NCBI RefSeq assembly: GCF_030812215.1
Contig: NZ_JAUSSG010000005.1
Span: 186,001-250,000, forward strand
Direction of reading: 5' to 3'
Source of the DNA: Variovorax boronicumulans
GTDB lineage: Bacteria > Pseudomonadota > Gammaproteobacteria > Burkholderiales > Burkholderiaceae_C
DNA length: 64,000 nt
The position numbers and the translations under genes were made by a program. Positions 1 to 8,768 of this stretch are shown here, one piece after another; positions within the stretch are counted from its first letter, which is position 1, and each line of letters begins with the position of its first letter. The notes below the pieces were generated by a model that had not been told where the DNA came from, did no database searches, and saw nothing but the letters and a program-made list of their open reading frames with translations.

Positions 1-187
1 GCATCACGCCGAGGCGGTCGATCACGTAGCCGAGCGGCGTGTGGCAGGCCAGGCATTCGCTGTTGCGCAGGAAGACGGGACGGCCGCACTGGCAGCGGTA
101 GGCGCGGCTGACGGTGGGCGCGGCGAGCTCGGTCGCGAGCGTGGGGGCGGCCTGTTCGTTGACGGGGTCGTTGATCGGGGAATCCAT
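1..187 (-). CDS. Zinc-ribbon metallopeptidase-like protein, N-terminal part (cut by window edge)
   Basis: The reading frame starts at an ATG at 187-185 on the minus strand and stays open to base 1, giving the first 62 residues. After a short acidic, proline-rich leader it reads YRCQCGRPVFLRNSECLACHTPLGY (split here as YRCQCGRPVF then LRNSECLACHTPLGY), a two-CxxC-type zinc knuckle. This pattern is typical of the N-terminus of putative zinc-binding metallopeptidases of the DUF2248/Peptidase_Mx type. The catalytic domain would lie outside the window, so the peptidase assignment is inference from the ribbon alone. It is divergent from the MFS gene at 320, with 132 bp between the two starts. Confidence 0.6.
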   Translation of the reverse strand, partial: MDSPINDPVNEQAAPTLATELAAPTVSRAYRCQCGRPVFLRNSECLACHTPLGYVIDRLGVM

Positions 188-319
188 GGAGTGCTCTTCT
201 TCTTGCGCATGACGCGGAGGGGACAGCCGCTGCATTGTGCGACCGCCTGCCACGGCCTTCGCCGAGCAAACACCGATATGCTTGTAGGACGACGGACCCC
301 CGAGACATTCCGCCGCCCC

Positions 320-1831
320 ATGACCTCCCCACCCCCGCCCGAAGCCGCGCCCACGCCGGCTCCGCCCTCCATGGGCACCCTGCGCGAACGCTATGGCGAG
401 CGCTACCGCTGGTATCTGCTGCTGTCGGTGATGGTGGGGACGATGGCATCGATCATGTCGTCGACCATCGTCAACGTGGCCATCCCCGGCATGAGCCATC
501 ACTTCTCGCTCGGCCAGGAGCGTGCGCAATGGGTGAGCTCAGGCTTCATGGTGGCGATGACGGTCTCGATGCTCACCACGCCGTGGCTGCTGTCGCGCTA
601 CGGCTACCGGCGCACTTATGTCGGCACGATGGTGCTGCTGCTCGTGGGCGGCATCGTGGGCGGGCTGGCCAACAACTTCTCGCTGGTGCTGTTCGCGCGC
701 GTGGCCGAAGGGCTCGCGGCGGGCGTGGTGCAGCCCATTCCGGCCATCATCATCCTGCGCGCCTTCGAGCCGCATGAGCAGGGACGCGCGAGCGGCATCT
801 TCGGCATGGGCGTGGTGCTCGCGCCGGCCATCGGGCCGAGCATCGGCGGGGTGCTGGTCGACCTGTTCGGCTGGCGCTCGATCTTCTTCATGGTGGTGCC
901 GTTCTGCCTCGCCTCGATCTGGCTGGCCTACAAGTTCGTGCCGAAGACAGCGCCGGGCGGCGTGGCCGCGGTGCGCGGCGGCGGGCTCGATGCGCGCGGC
1001 CTCGCGTTGGGCACGGTCGGCACGCTGTGCCTCTTGAACGGGCTGGTCGAGCTGCGCGGCGATTCGCCGCTGCAGGCCGCGCTGCTGCTGGCCGGTGCGC
1101 TGGTTTCTTTCGTTGCCTTCATCTGGTGGCAGCGCCGGCTCGCCGCCTCGGGCGGCACGCCGCTGATGAACCTCGCGCTCTTCCAGTACCGGCAGTTCGC
1201 GATGGGCAGCGTGGTCGCCTTCATCTACGGCACGGCACTGTTCGGCTCGACCTATCTGCTGCCGGTGTACATGCAGGTGGGGCTGAGCCTGTCGGCCTCG
1301 CACGTCGGCACCATTCTTCTGCCGGCCGGCATCGTGCTGGCCGTGACCATCGCGGGCGTGGGCCGGCTGGCCGACCGGCATCCGACCTGGGTGCTGGTGA
1401 CCATCGGCCTCGCGCTGCTTGCTGCCTCGTTCGCGCTGATGATGGTGCTCAGGCTCGACAGCGCGCTGTGGCTCCTGGTGGCGTTCGCGATCATCGGGCG
1501 CATCGGGCTGGGGTTCATCCTGCCCTCGCTCAACCTGGGTTCGATGCGGCCGCTGGCCAAGCCGCTGATTCCGCAGGGCGCGAGCGCCATCAACTTCGTG
1601 CGCATGCTGGGCGGCGCGGCCGGCGTGAGCCTGTGCGCGATCGTGCTGGAGTGGCGTCTTGCCGCGCATGGCGATTCGCTGACGAACCCGGTGAGCAGCC
1701 CGGCGCGGCTGGCTGCCTTCGACGAGGTCTTTGCCATGTTGGCGGGGCTGTGCGCATTGGCCATCTGCGCGGCGTGGCAACTGCGCGAGGGTCCGAAGCA
1801 GCCAGACGGGACAGCACGCAACACGGGGTAA
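320..1831 (+). CDS. MFS drug-efflux transporter, DHA2 (14-TMS, EmrB/QacA-like) family
   Basis: A 503-residue polytopic membrane protein. After a proline-rich cytoplasmic leader it has about fourteen hydrophobic segments. The motif VNVAIP sits near the end of the first segment, and the antiporter motif C (LAPAIGPSIGG) in segment five marks proton-coupled drug efflux of the DHA2 type. The ATG at 320 was chosen because it gives a short leader before the first helix; an ATG at 371 (MGTLRERYGERYRWY) is also possible. No periplasmic adaptor (emrA) or regulator is adjacent, so it may act alone in the inner membrane. The substrate cannot be read from sequence. Confidence 0.85.
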   Translation: MTSPPPPEAAPTPAPPSMGTLRERYGERYRWYLLLSVMVGTMASIMSSTIVNVAIPGMSHHFSLGQERAQWVSSGFMVAMTVSMLTTPWLLSRYGYRRTYVGTMVLLLVGGIVGGLANNFSLVLFARVAEGLAAGVVQPIPAIIILRAFEPHEQGRASGIFGMGVVLAPAIGPSIGGVLVDLFGWRSIFFMVVPFCLASIWLAYKFVPKTAPGGVAAVRGGGLDARGLALGTVGTLCLLNGLVELRGDSPLQAALLLAGALVSFVAFIWWQRRLAASGGTPLMNLALFQYRQFAMGSVVAFIYGTALFGSTYLLPVYMQVGLSLSASHVGTILLPAGIVLAVTIAGVGRLADRHPTWVLVTIGLALLAASFALMMVLRLDSALWLLVAFAIIGRIGLGFILPSLNLGSMRPLAKPLIPQGASAINFVRMLGGAAGVSLCAIVLEWRLAAHGDSLTNPVSSPARLAAFDEVFAMLAGLCALAICAAWQLREGPKQPDGTARNTG

Positions 1832-1868
1832 ACACCGGCGGACCTGGAAGGCGCTTTCGCTTTCAATT

Positions 1869-1890
1869 GTTATCAGTTGTATCTGATAAC
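1869..1890. promoter_or_regulatory. 8-bp perfect inverted repeat just upstream of the binding-protein gene
   Basis: GTTATCAG, a 6-nt spacer, then CTGATAAC form a perfect inverted repeat ending 11 bp before the ATG at 1902. It lies in the only A+T-rich stretch of the 70-bp intergenic region. Its symmetry and position suggest a dimeric repressor site or a hairpin masking the start. The cognate regulator is not identifiable here. Confidence 0.4.
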
Positions 1891-1901
1891 GAAACGGTTC
1901 C

Positions 1902-3044
1902 ATGCATCGCAGAAATTTCATTGCCGCCTCGGCTGCGGCAGCGGCCGGACTCGGCCCTCTTTCCTTTCCGGCCCATGCCGCCGAGAGCGGCGTCACCGAC
2001 AGCGAGATCGTCCTCGGCCACACCGGCATCCTGAGCGGCCCGCTCGGCGTGCCGGTCAAGGTGGTGATGGCCGGCGCCGGGCTGGCCTTCGATGCGGTCA
2101 ATGCGCAGGGCGGGCTGTCGGGTCGCAAGATCCGGGTCGTGTCGCTCGACGACGAGCTCAAGCCCGAGAAGGCCCTCGCCAACTACGAGAAGCTGCTGGC
2201 CGAGCACCGTGTCTTCGCGTTCTTCGGCTGCGTGGGCTCGGGCACCACCGCCGCGGGCGCCAAGGTGGTCAACCAGAGCGGCGCACCGACGGTGGGCGGC
2301 TATGCGGTGTCGGATTCGGCCCGCGAGAAGATGGGCGGCGCCGGCTACTTCGTGCGCGCCACCTTCGCGCGCGAGGCCCAGGCGCTGGTGCAGCACCTGA
2401 CGACGATCGGTGTCTCGCGGATCGCGGTGGCGTACCTGGACAACCCCGGCGGCGCGGAAGTGGCCAAGCTGGTCGAAGCCGCGCTGGACACGCTCAAGCT
2501 GAAGCCTGAGGCGGCGGTGGCGGTCAAGGGCGACGGCACGACCAACGAGGCGTCCGGCAAGGCGCTGGCCGACAGCAAGGCGCAGGCCGTGGTCATGTAC
2601 CTGGGCGGCGGCATCGGCGGCGAGGTGATGAAAGCCGCCTGGGCCGCTGGCGGGCGCCAGATGTTCTACGGCATGTCGATCGTGCCGGGCGACGTCACCG
2701 CCAGGCTCGTGGGCGACAAGACCAGCGGGTTGGCCATCTCGCAGATCGTGCCGTACCCCTGGAGCGAGGTCGACGCCACCGCGCGCGAATTCCGCCAGCT
2801 GGCCGAGCGCGCCAAGGTGGACCTGGGCTACCTGAGCTACGAGGGTTATGTGAACGCGCTCGTGATGATCGAAGGCCTGCGCCGCACCGGCCGCGACCTG
2901 ACGCGCGCGAAGCTGCACACGGCGCTGAAGGCGATGAAGCTGCGCATCGGCGGCATGGAGATCGACTTCACCGGCGCGAGCAACACGGGCTCGCGCTTCA
3001 TCGAGATGGTGCGCGTGACGAAGGAAGGCAAGTTCATCCGCTAG
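1902..3044 (+). CDS. ABC transporter substrate-binding protein, Leu/Ile/Val (PBP1) family
   Basis: 380 residues with an N-terminal export signal: RRNFI is followed by an Ala-rich core and cleavage after AHA (about residue 26), possibly Tat-type because of the double arginine. The mature protein has the periplasmic-binding-fold-I layout of LivJ-like proteins. DSEIVLGHTGILSGPLG is the first strand and ligand loop, and YEGYVNALVMIEGLRRTG is the conserved C-terminal helix. Such proteins capture amino acids, amides or aromatic acids for an ABC importer or a sensor. No permease or ATPase gene is adjacent, so this is an orphan. The perfect inverted repeat at 1869-1890 may control it. The ligand is unknown. 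Confidence 0.85.
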   Translation: MHRRNFIAASAAAAAGLGPLSFPAHAAESGVTDSEIVLGHTGILSGPLGVPVKVVMAGAGLAFDAVNAQGGLSGRKIRVVSLDDELKPEKALANYEKLLAEHRVFAFFGCVGSGTTAAGAKVVNQSGAPTVGGYAVSDSAREKMGGAGYFVRATFAREAQALVQHLTTIGVSRIAVAYLDNPGGAEVAKLVEAALDTLKLKPEAAVAVKGDGTTNEASGKALADSKAQAVVMYLGGGIGGEVMKAAWAAGGRQMFYGMSIVPGDVTARLVGDKTSGLAISQIVPYPWSEVDATAREFRQLAERAKVDLGYLSYEGYVNALVMIEGLRRTGRDLTRAKLHTALKAMKLRIGGMEIDFTGASNTGSRFIEMVRVTKEGKFIR

Positions 3045-3120
3045 CTGCAACAACAGCCGCACGGTCGGGTAAGCGGCGCGGCGGGCGAAGGCCGGCGGGA
3101 ATCGCGGTCTAATCGCCCCT

Positions 3121-3888
3121 ATGTGTCAATTGCTAGGGATGAACTGCAACACGCCGACCGACGTGACCTTCAGCTTCACGGGGTTCGCGCAGCGCGGTGG
3201 TCGCACCGACCACCACGCCGACGGCTGGGGCATCGCGTTCTTCGAGGACCGGGGCCTGCGCCATTTCGTCGATCACCAGCCGGCCTGTGAATCGCCGGTG
3301 GCGGAGCTGATCAGGCGCTACCCGATCCAGAGCCGCAACGTCATCGCACACATCCGCAAGGCCACGCAGGGCGAGGTCAACCTGCAGAACTGCCACCCGT
3401 TCGTGCGCGAGCTGTGGGGGCGCTACTGGGTGTTCGCCCACAACGGCGACCTGAAGGACTTTCGGCCGCGCCTGCATGGCAACTTCCATCCCGTGGGCAA
3501 CACCGACAGCGAGCACGCCTTCTGCTGGCTGATGCAGGAGCTGGCGAAGTCGCATGCGGGCGTGCCGAGCATCGAAGAGCTGACGCTCACCCTGCGTGAA
3601 CTGGCGCCGCAGCTCGCGAACCACGGCACCTTCAACTTCATGCTGTCGAACGGGCAGGCGCTGTGGGCGCATGCGTCGACCAACCTCTGGTACGTGGAGC
3701 GGCGGCATCCGTTCGTGACGGCGCAGCTGTCCGACGAAGACCTGGAGATCGACTTCGCCCAGCACACCACGCCGACCGACCGCGTGGCCGTGGTGGTGAC
3801 CACGCCACTCACGACGAACGAAACCTGGACACAGTTCGCACCGGGCGAACTGCATGTGTTCGTGGACGGGCAGCGCTCGGTCGGCTGA
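3121..3888 (+). CDS. Class II glutamine amidotransferase (YafJ-like)
   Basis: 255 residues. Cys2, exposed after removal of the initiator Met (MCQLLGMN), is the Ntn-type nucleophile of class II amidotransferases. R79 in AHIRKAT, H92-P93 and the H107-N108-G109-D110 segment match the glutamine pocket of the family. The length is that of the stand-alone YafJ/GATase domain; no synthetase domain follows. The family hydrolyses glutamine and hands ammonia to an unknown acceptor, and its physiological role is not established. The gene is monocistronic by context, with an intrinsic terminator overlapping its stop codon. Confidence 0.85.
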   Translation: MCQLLGMNCNTPTDVTFSFTGFAQRGGRTDHHADGWGIAFFEDRGLRHFVDHQPACESPVAELIRRYPIQSRNVIAHIRKATQGEVNLQNCHPFVRELWGRYWVFAHNGDLKDFRPRLHGNFHPVGNTDSEHAFCWLMQELAKSHAGVPSIEELTLTLRELAPQLANHGTFNFMLSNGQALWAHASTNLWYVERRHPFVTAQLSDEDLEIDFAQHTTPTDRVAVVVTTPLTTNETWTQFAPGELHVFVDGQRSVG

Positions 3889-3907
3889 GGTTTCAACGAA
3901 ACCTTTT
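3888..3907 (+). terminator. Intrinsic terminator after the glutamine amidotransferase gene
   Basis: AGGTTTC, a 3-nt loop (AAC), GAAACCT and then further T residues form a 7-bp stem-loop followed by a short T tract. The A of the TGA stop codon is the first stem base. The hairpin separates this gene from the iron-regulated receptor downstream. Confidence 0.6.
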
Positions 3908-3964
3908 GACTGACACTTTTTTGCAACAGCGCAAGAAAGTATCGATGGCGGGCATTCTCGGGAG

Positions 3965-3983
3965 AATAATAACGGTTCTCATT
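3965..3983. promoter_or_regulatory. Candidate Fur box upstream of the siderophore receptor
   Basis: AATAATAAC-G-GTTCTCATT is a 19-bp imperfect inverted repeat (7 of 9 paired positions) of the A/T-rich 9-1-9 form expected for a ferric uptake regulator site. It ends 20 bp before the chosen ATG of a TonB-dependent siderophore receptor, a classic Fur target. A fur gene is present at 39096. Binding itself is inferred. Confidence 0.6.
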
Positions 3984-4003
3984 TGCACCCCATCGGACCG
4001 TTC

Positions 4004-6232
4004 ATGCCCGCAGCCTTCTCCCTTCGCCTTCGCCCGACCGTGGCGGCCTCGCTCCTTGCCCTCCACGCTCTAGGCGCCATGGCGCAGACCCCGGCTGCAG
4101 AGCCCGCCGCATCGAGCGGCACGCTGGCCACCGTCAACGTCGAGGCCAGCGCCGACGCCTCCGCCGAAGGCCTGACCAAGCCCTACGCCGGCGGCCAGGT
4201 GGCACGCGGCGGGCGGGTCGGCATCCTGGGCAACCAGGACATGATGAGCACGCCGTTCTCGAGCACCAACTACACCAACGAACTGATCCAGGACCAGCAG
4301 GCCAAGAGCGTCGCCGACGTGCTGCTCAACGATCCGTCGGTGCGCCAGGCGCGCGGCTTCGGCAACTTCCAGGAGCTCTACGTGGTGCGCGGCTTCCCCG
4401 TGTACTCCGACGACGTGGCGTACAACGGTCTCTACGGCATGCTGCCGCGCCAGTACATCGCCTCCGAATTCTTCGAGCGCGTGGAAGTGTTCCGCGGTGC
4501 CAACTCTTTCCTGAACGGTGCCGCGCCCGGCGGCAGCGGCATCGGCGGCGCGATCAACCTGCTGCCCAAGCGCGCGCCCAACGAGCCGCTCACCCGCGTC
4601 GGCTTCGGCGTGCAGAGCGGCGGCCAGGGCTTCGTGAACCTCGACCTGGCACGCCGCTTCGGCCCCGACGACAGCCTGGGCGTTCGCGTGAACGCCGTGC
4701 GCCGCGAAGGCGGCACGGGCGTGTTCAAAGAGAGCCAGCAGCTGAGCGCCTTCGGCGTCGGCCTCGACTGGCACAGCCGCAACGTGCGCCTGTCGGCCGA
4801 CTTCGGCTACCAGGACTACGACCTGAAGGACGGCCGCCCGAGCCTCACGCCCTCCTCGAGCCTGCCGATCCCGCGCGTGCCCGACGCCAAGTCCAACTTC
4901 GCCCAGTCCTGGACCTATTCGAAGGAAAAGGACAAGTTCGCCACCTTCCGCGGCGAAGTCGACATCACCGACAACATCACGGCCTGGGCCGCCGGCGGCG
5001 TGCGTCGCAGCGACGAAGACAACGTGCTGTCGAACCCGGCCCTCGTCAATTCGTTTGGCAACACAAGCAACACGCGCTTCAGCAACACCCGCAAGGACCG
5101 CATCGGCACCGCCGAGATCGGCGTGCGCGGCAACTTCACCACCGGGCCCGTGAAGCACACCGTGGTGGCCTCGGCCACCACTTACAGCAACGACCGCGAC
5201 AACGCCTACGCGATCTCTTCGGGCAGCGTGCGCAACAACATCTATGCGCCCTTCTTTTCGCCCTATCCTGTCGCCAACGGCACCGGCGGCTTCGTGGGCA
5301 ACCGGCTGGAAGACCCGCGCCTGACCGACAAGATCGACACCTCGAGCGTCGCTGTCGCCGACACCATGTCCTTCATGGAAGACCGCCTGCTGGTCACGCT
5401 CGGCGCGCGCCGCCAGACCATCAAGCAGACCAGCTTCGCCTACAACACGCTCAAGGAAACCAGCGCCTACGACAAGAGCAAGACCACGCCGGTGGCGGGT
5501 GTCGTGTTCAAGATCACGCCGACCGTGTCGGCCTATGCCAACTACATCGAAGCCCTCGTCCAGGGCAAGGTGGCCCCCGCCACGGCGAACAATCGCCCGG
5601 TCGCCAATGGCGGCGAAGTCTTCGCGCCCTACCAGGCCAAGCAGAAGGAAATCGGCATCAAGTACGACGGGGGCTCGCTGGGCGCGAGCGCGGCGTTCTT
5701 CACGATCGACCAGCCCGTCTACCAATACGCGGACCAGTCCGCGGGCCAGGTCTACGGCCTGTACGGCAAGCAGCGCAACCAGGGCCTCGAGTTCTCGGTG
5801 TTCGGCGAGCCCATGAAGGGCCTGCGCATCCTCGGCGGCCTGACGCTGCTCGATGCCAAGCAGAAGAACACCCAAGGCGGCGCCACCGACGGCCTCACCG
5901 CCATCGGCGTGGCCAAGCAGCAGGCCAACCTCGGCGCCGAGTGGGATGTGCCGGGTGTGCGCAACCTGTCGCTGAATGCGCGCCTGCTGTACACCTCCAA
6001 GCAGTACGCCAACGCCACCAACACCCAGCAGATCCCGGGCTGGACCCGCTTCGACCTCGGCGCGCGCTACCTGGTGGACCTGGGCAACGGCCGTGCGCTC
6101 ACGCTGCGCGCGCGCATCGACAACCTTTTCAACAAGTCGTACTGGGCTTCGGTGGGCGGCACGCAGGGCTCCAACTACCTGGTGATGGGCGCACCGCGCA
6201 CCTTCGCGGTGAGCGGCACCATCGACTTCTGA
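4004..6232 (+). CDS. TonB-dependent siderophore receptor
   Basis: 742 residues from the ATG at 4004. An in-frame TTG at 3983 would overlap the Fur box and is less likely. A signal peptide ends at AMA (about residue 27). A plug domain follows, with the typical VADVLLNDPSVRQ, YVVRGF and FERVEVFRGANSFLNG segments and GGAINLLPKRA at its end. The remainder is a 22-strand-type barrel closing with a terminal phenylalanine (SGTIDF). It should import a ferric siderophore across the outer membrane using TonB-ExbB-ExbD energy; exbB and exbD lie at 36.3-37.5 kb. The candidate Fur box implies iron repression. The stop codon overlaps the ATG of the truncated PepSY gene. Confidence 0.92.
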   Translation: MPAAFSLRLRPTVAASLLALHALGAMAQTPAAEPAASSGTLATVNVEASADASAEGLTKPYAGGQVARGGRVGILGNQDMMSTPFSSTNYTNELIQDQQAKSVADVLLNDPSVRQARGFGNFQELYVVRGFPVYSDDVAYNGLYGMLPRQYIASEFFERVEVFRGANSFLNGAAPGGSGIGGAINLLPKRAPNEPLTRVGFGVQSGGQGFVNLDLARRFGPDDSLGVRVNAVRREGGTGVFKESQQLSAFGVGLDWHSRNVRLSADFGYQDYDLKDGRPSLTPSSSLPIPRVPDAKSNFAQSWTYSKEKDKFATFRGEVDITDNITAWAAGGVRRSDEDNVLSNPALVNSFGNTSNTRFSNTRKDRIGTAEIGVRGNFTTGPVKHTVVASATTYSNDRDNAYAISSGSVRNNIYAPFFSPYPVANGTGGFVGNRLEDPRLTDKIDTSSVAVADTMSFMEDRLLVTLGARRQTIKQTSFAYNTLKETSAYDKSKTTPVAGVVFKITPTVSAYANYIEALVQGKVAPATANNRPVANGGEVFAPYQAKQKEIGIKYDGGSLGASAAFFTIDQPVYQYADQSAGQVYGLYGKQRNQGLEFSVFGEPMKGLRILGGLTLLDAKQKNTQGGATDGLTAIGVAKQQANLGAEWDVPGVRNLSLNARLLYTSKQYANATNTQQIPGWTRFDLGARYLVDLGNGRALTLRARIDNLFNKSYWASVGGTQGSNYLVMGAPRTFAVSGTIDF

Positions 6233-6528
6233 TGGGCGCCTTCGCGACCGCCATCCACCGTTGGGCGGGCCTGGCGGTCGCGCTGTTCCTCAGCGTCTCG
6301 GGCCTGACCGGTGCCGTCATCTCGTGGGACCACGAGATCGACGGCTGGCTCAACCGCAAGCTCCACGACACGCCAAGCCGCGGTCCCTTCAAGGACCCGT
6401 TCGAGCTGGCCGCCGCGGTCGAGGCACACGACCCGCGCGCACGGGTTCAGGCAGGACGCAGGGTTTTCTCCAGCGCGTCGATGAACATCTTCGGCACGTC
6501 GAAGCCGGTCTGTTCGGTGATTTCCTGA
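6232..6528 (+). pseudogene. Truncated PepSY-associated TM protein (iron-uptake reductase-like), 3' end lost
   Basis: The ATG shares its A with the receptor stop codon (TGATG), so this was translationally coupled to the receptor. The first 72 residues are a normal PepSY/TM start: a WAGLAVALFLSVSGLTGAVI membrane helix, then SWDHEIDGWLN and FELAAAVEAHDPRARV. At base 6447, exactly where the stop codon of gshB lies on the other strand, homology ends. The frame then runs 26 residues through antisense gshB to a stop at 6526-6528. Intact relatives have several hundred residues and more membrane helices. A deletion or rearrangement with one end at the gshB terminus is the simplest reading. Confidence 0.75.
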
Positions 6529-7400
6529 AAGCAGGTCGGGCTGGTCACGTTGATCTCGGTGACCGAGTCGCCGATCACGTCGAGCCCGATCAACAGCAGC
6601 CCGCGCGGCGCGAGCACCTTGCCGATCGCCTCGGCGATCTCGCGGTTGCGCGCGGTCAGCGGCTGCGCCACGCCCTTGCCGCCCGCCGCCAGGTTGCCGC
6701 GCACCTCGGTGCCCTGCGGAATGCGCGCCAGCACGAAGGGCGCCGGCTCGCCCGCGATGATCAGGATGCGCTTGTCGCCCTGCACGACCTCGGGCACGAA
6801 GCGCTGCACCATGATCGTCTCGGTGCCGTCCTTGTTGAGCGTCTCGACGATGGAACCCAGGTTCAGCGCGTCCTGCTTCACGCGGAAGATGCCCATGCCG
6901 CCCATGCCGTCGAGCGGCTTGAGGATGATGTCGCCGTGCTCCGCATGGAAGTCGCGCACGGCCTGCGCGCTGCGGGTAACCAGCGTGGGCGTCACGAACT
7001 GCGGAAACTCCATGATCGCGAGCTTCTCGGGGTGATCGCGCAGCGCGCGCGGCGAATTGACCACCTGCGCGCCCTCGCGCTCGGCCTGCTGCAAGAGGTG
7101 CGTCGAATAGATGTACTCGGCGTCGAAGGGCGGGTCCTTGCGCATCAGCACCGCGTCGAAGTCCTTGAGCGCCTTCGATTCGGTGATGTCGACCGTGTAC
7201 CAATCCTTGGCGTCGCCCGTCAGCGTGATCTGCTGCACCGTCGCGGTGACCAGCCCGCCCGACTTCCACTGGATGTCCTGCGGCAGGCACGCCGCGATGC
7301 GATGGCCGCGCCGCTGGGCCTCGCGCATCATCGAGAAGGTGGTGTCCTTGTAGATCTTGAAGTGATCGAGCGGGTCGGCGACGAAGAGGATGTTTTTCAC
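6447..7400 (-). CDS. gshB: Glutathione synthetase
   Basis: 317 residues, the usual length for proteobacterial GshB, which joins gamma-glutamylcysteine and glycine with ATP in the cytoplasm. The N-terminal KNILFVADPLDHFKIYKDTTF is characteristic. The ATP-grasp elements include ILKPLDGMGGMGIF, VVQGDKRILII and the metal-binding EINVTSPTCFQEI near the C-terminus. The start is taken as the GTG at 7400-7398, which overlaps the benE stop as GTGA and so suggests translational coupling; upstream in-frame codons lie inside benE. Its stop coincides with the breakpoint of the truncated PepSY gene. GshA, the preceding enzyme, is encoded at 12196-13512. Confidence 0.95.
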   Translation of the reverse strand: MKNILFVADPLDHFKIYKDTTFSMMREAQRRGHRIAACLPQDIQWKSGGLVTATVQQITLTGDAKDWYTVDITESKALKDFDAVLMRKDPPFDAEYIYSTHLLQQAEREGAQVVNSPRALRDHPEKLAIMEFPQFVTPTLVTRSAQAVRDFHAEHGDIILKPLDGMGGMGIFRVKQDALNLGSIVETLNKDGTETIMVQRFVPEVVQGDKRILIIAGEPAPFVLARIPQGTEVRGNLAAGGKGVAQPLTARNREIAEAIGKVLAPRGLLLIGLDVIGDSVTEINVTSPTCFQEITEQTGFDVPKMFIDALEKTLRPA

Positions 7401-8662
7401 GAGACGTTCTTTCCGGCGCCGGATGCGGCGGCCACGTTGGTTTCTGGGGCGATGTTGCCGGAAGCGGCCATCTCCTTGCCGACAGGGGCTTTTTGCTTCC
7501 ACCCCACCTGCTGCACGGCCAACGCCACCGCCCCGGCCACCACGCCCCAGAAGGCCGAGCCGATGCCCGCCAGCGTGACGCCCGAGAGCGTGACCAGGAA
7601 GGTGATCAGCGCCGCCTCGCGGTGCGATTCGTCGCGCACCGCGGCCGCGAGCCCGCCGCCGATGGTGCCCAGCAGGGCAAGGCCCGCGATGGCCGCGACC
7701 AGCTCCTTCGGAAATGCAGTGAGCAGCCCCGTGACCGCCGCGCCGAAGAGCCCGATCACCACGTAGATCGCGCCGCAGCTCACGGTCGCGGTGTAGCGCC
7801 GCGCCGGGTCTTCATGGGCTTCGCGGCCCATGCACATGGCGGCCGTGATGGCGCTCAGGTTCAGCGCGAAGGCGCCGAAGGGCGCGAGCACCAGCGTCGC
7901 GATGCCGCTGATGGTGATGAGCTTGCTCACCGGCAGGTCGCTGTAGCCGCTCGCGCGGATCGCCGCCACGCCGGGGAGGTTCTGCGAAGCCATCGTCACG
8001 ACGAAGAGCGGCAGCGCCAGGCTCACGACGGCCTGCCAGCTGAAGACCGGCATCGTGAACACCGGCCAGGTGAGCGAAAAATGCACCGACGACCACGCCA
8101 GCTCGCCGCGCGCCGCCACGAAGACGATGGCCACGAGCAGCGTGAGCGGCACCGCGTAGCGCGGCAGCATCCGCTTGGCGATGAGATAGGTGACGAGCAT
8201 CAGCAGCACCAGCGGCAGGGCGGTCTGCGCCGCGACGAAAGCCGAAATGCCGAAGCGCGCCAGCACGCCGGCCAGCAGCGCCGAGGCGATGGCCATCGGA
8301 ATTTTGTTCATCACGCGCTCGAACCAGCCGGTGGCACCGGCCAGCACGATCAGCACCGCGCAGACGATGAAGGCGCCCACCGCCTCGCCCATGCTGTAGC
8401 CCACGCCCGCGACCGCCAGCACCGCGGCGCCCGGCGTGCTCCAGGCAATCATCACCGGCTTCTTCCACCAGAGCGACGGCAGCACCGAGGCCAGCCCCAT
8501 GCCGATGCCCAGCGCCCACATCCACGAGGCTGCCATTTCGGGCGTGGCGCCGAAAGCCTGCGCGGCCTGGAACACGATGGCCACGGAACTCGTGAAACCC
8601 ACGAGCACGGCGACGAAACCCGCGGTGAAAGCCGAAAGGCTCAGGTCCTTGAAAAATGACAT
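7397..8662 (-). CDS. benE: Benzoate/H+ symporter family membrane protein (BenE)
   Basis: 421 residues from the ATG at 8662 (MSFFKDLSLSAFTAGFVAVLVGFTSS). About twelve hydrophobic segments fill the protein, with the BenE-family landmarks WSTPGAAVL, MASQNLPGVAAIRASGY and FGAFALNLSAITAAMCMG. The family is annotated as benzoate-proton symporters, although true substrates are rarely tested. The hydrophilic C-terminal tail is about 30 residues. It is the first gene of a two-gene unit with gshB, with overlapping stop and start. No benzoate catabolic genes are nearby, so the substrate is open. Confidence 0.88.
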   Translation of the reverse strand: MSFFKDLSLSAFTAGFVAVLVGFTSSVAIVFQAAQAFGATPEMAASWMWALGIGMGLASVLPSLWWKKPVMIAWSTPGAAVLAVAGVGYSMGEAVGAFIVCAVLIVLAGATGWFERVMNKIPMAIASALLAGVLARFGISAFVAAQTALPLVLLMLVTYLIAKRMLPRYAVPLTLLVAIVFVAARGELAWSSVHFSLTWPVFTMPVFSWQAVVSLALPLFVVTMASQNLPGVAAIRASGYSDLPVSKLITISGIATLVLAPFGAFALNLSAITAAMCMGREAHEDPARRYTATVSCGAIYVVIGLFGAAVTGLLTAFPKELVAAIAGLALLGTIGGGLAAAVRDESHREAALITFLVTLSGVTLAGIGSAFWGVVAGAVALAVQQVGWKQKAPVGKEMAASGNIAPETNVAAASGAGKNVS

Positions 8663-8768
8663 CGGGCGATTGTGCCGGGAGCCCAAGCGCCCCGTTGGGG
8701 CCCGTTCGGCACAGGAATTGCGGAGATTTCGGGCCACGCACCGCCGTGGCCCAACGATGGAGACCCCC

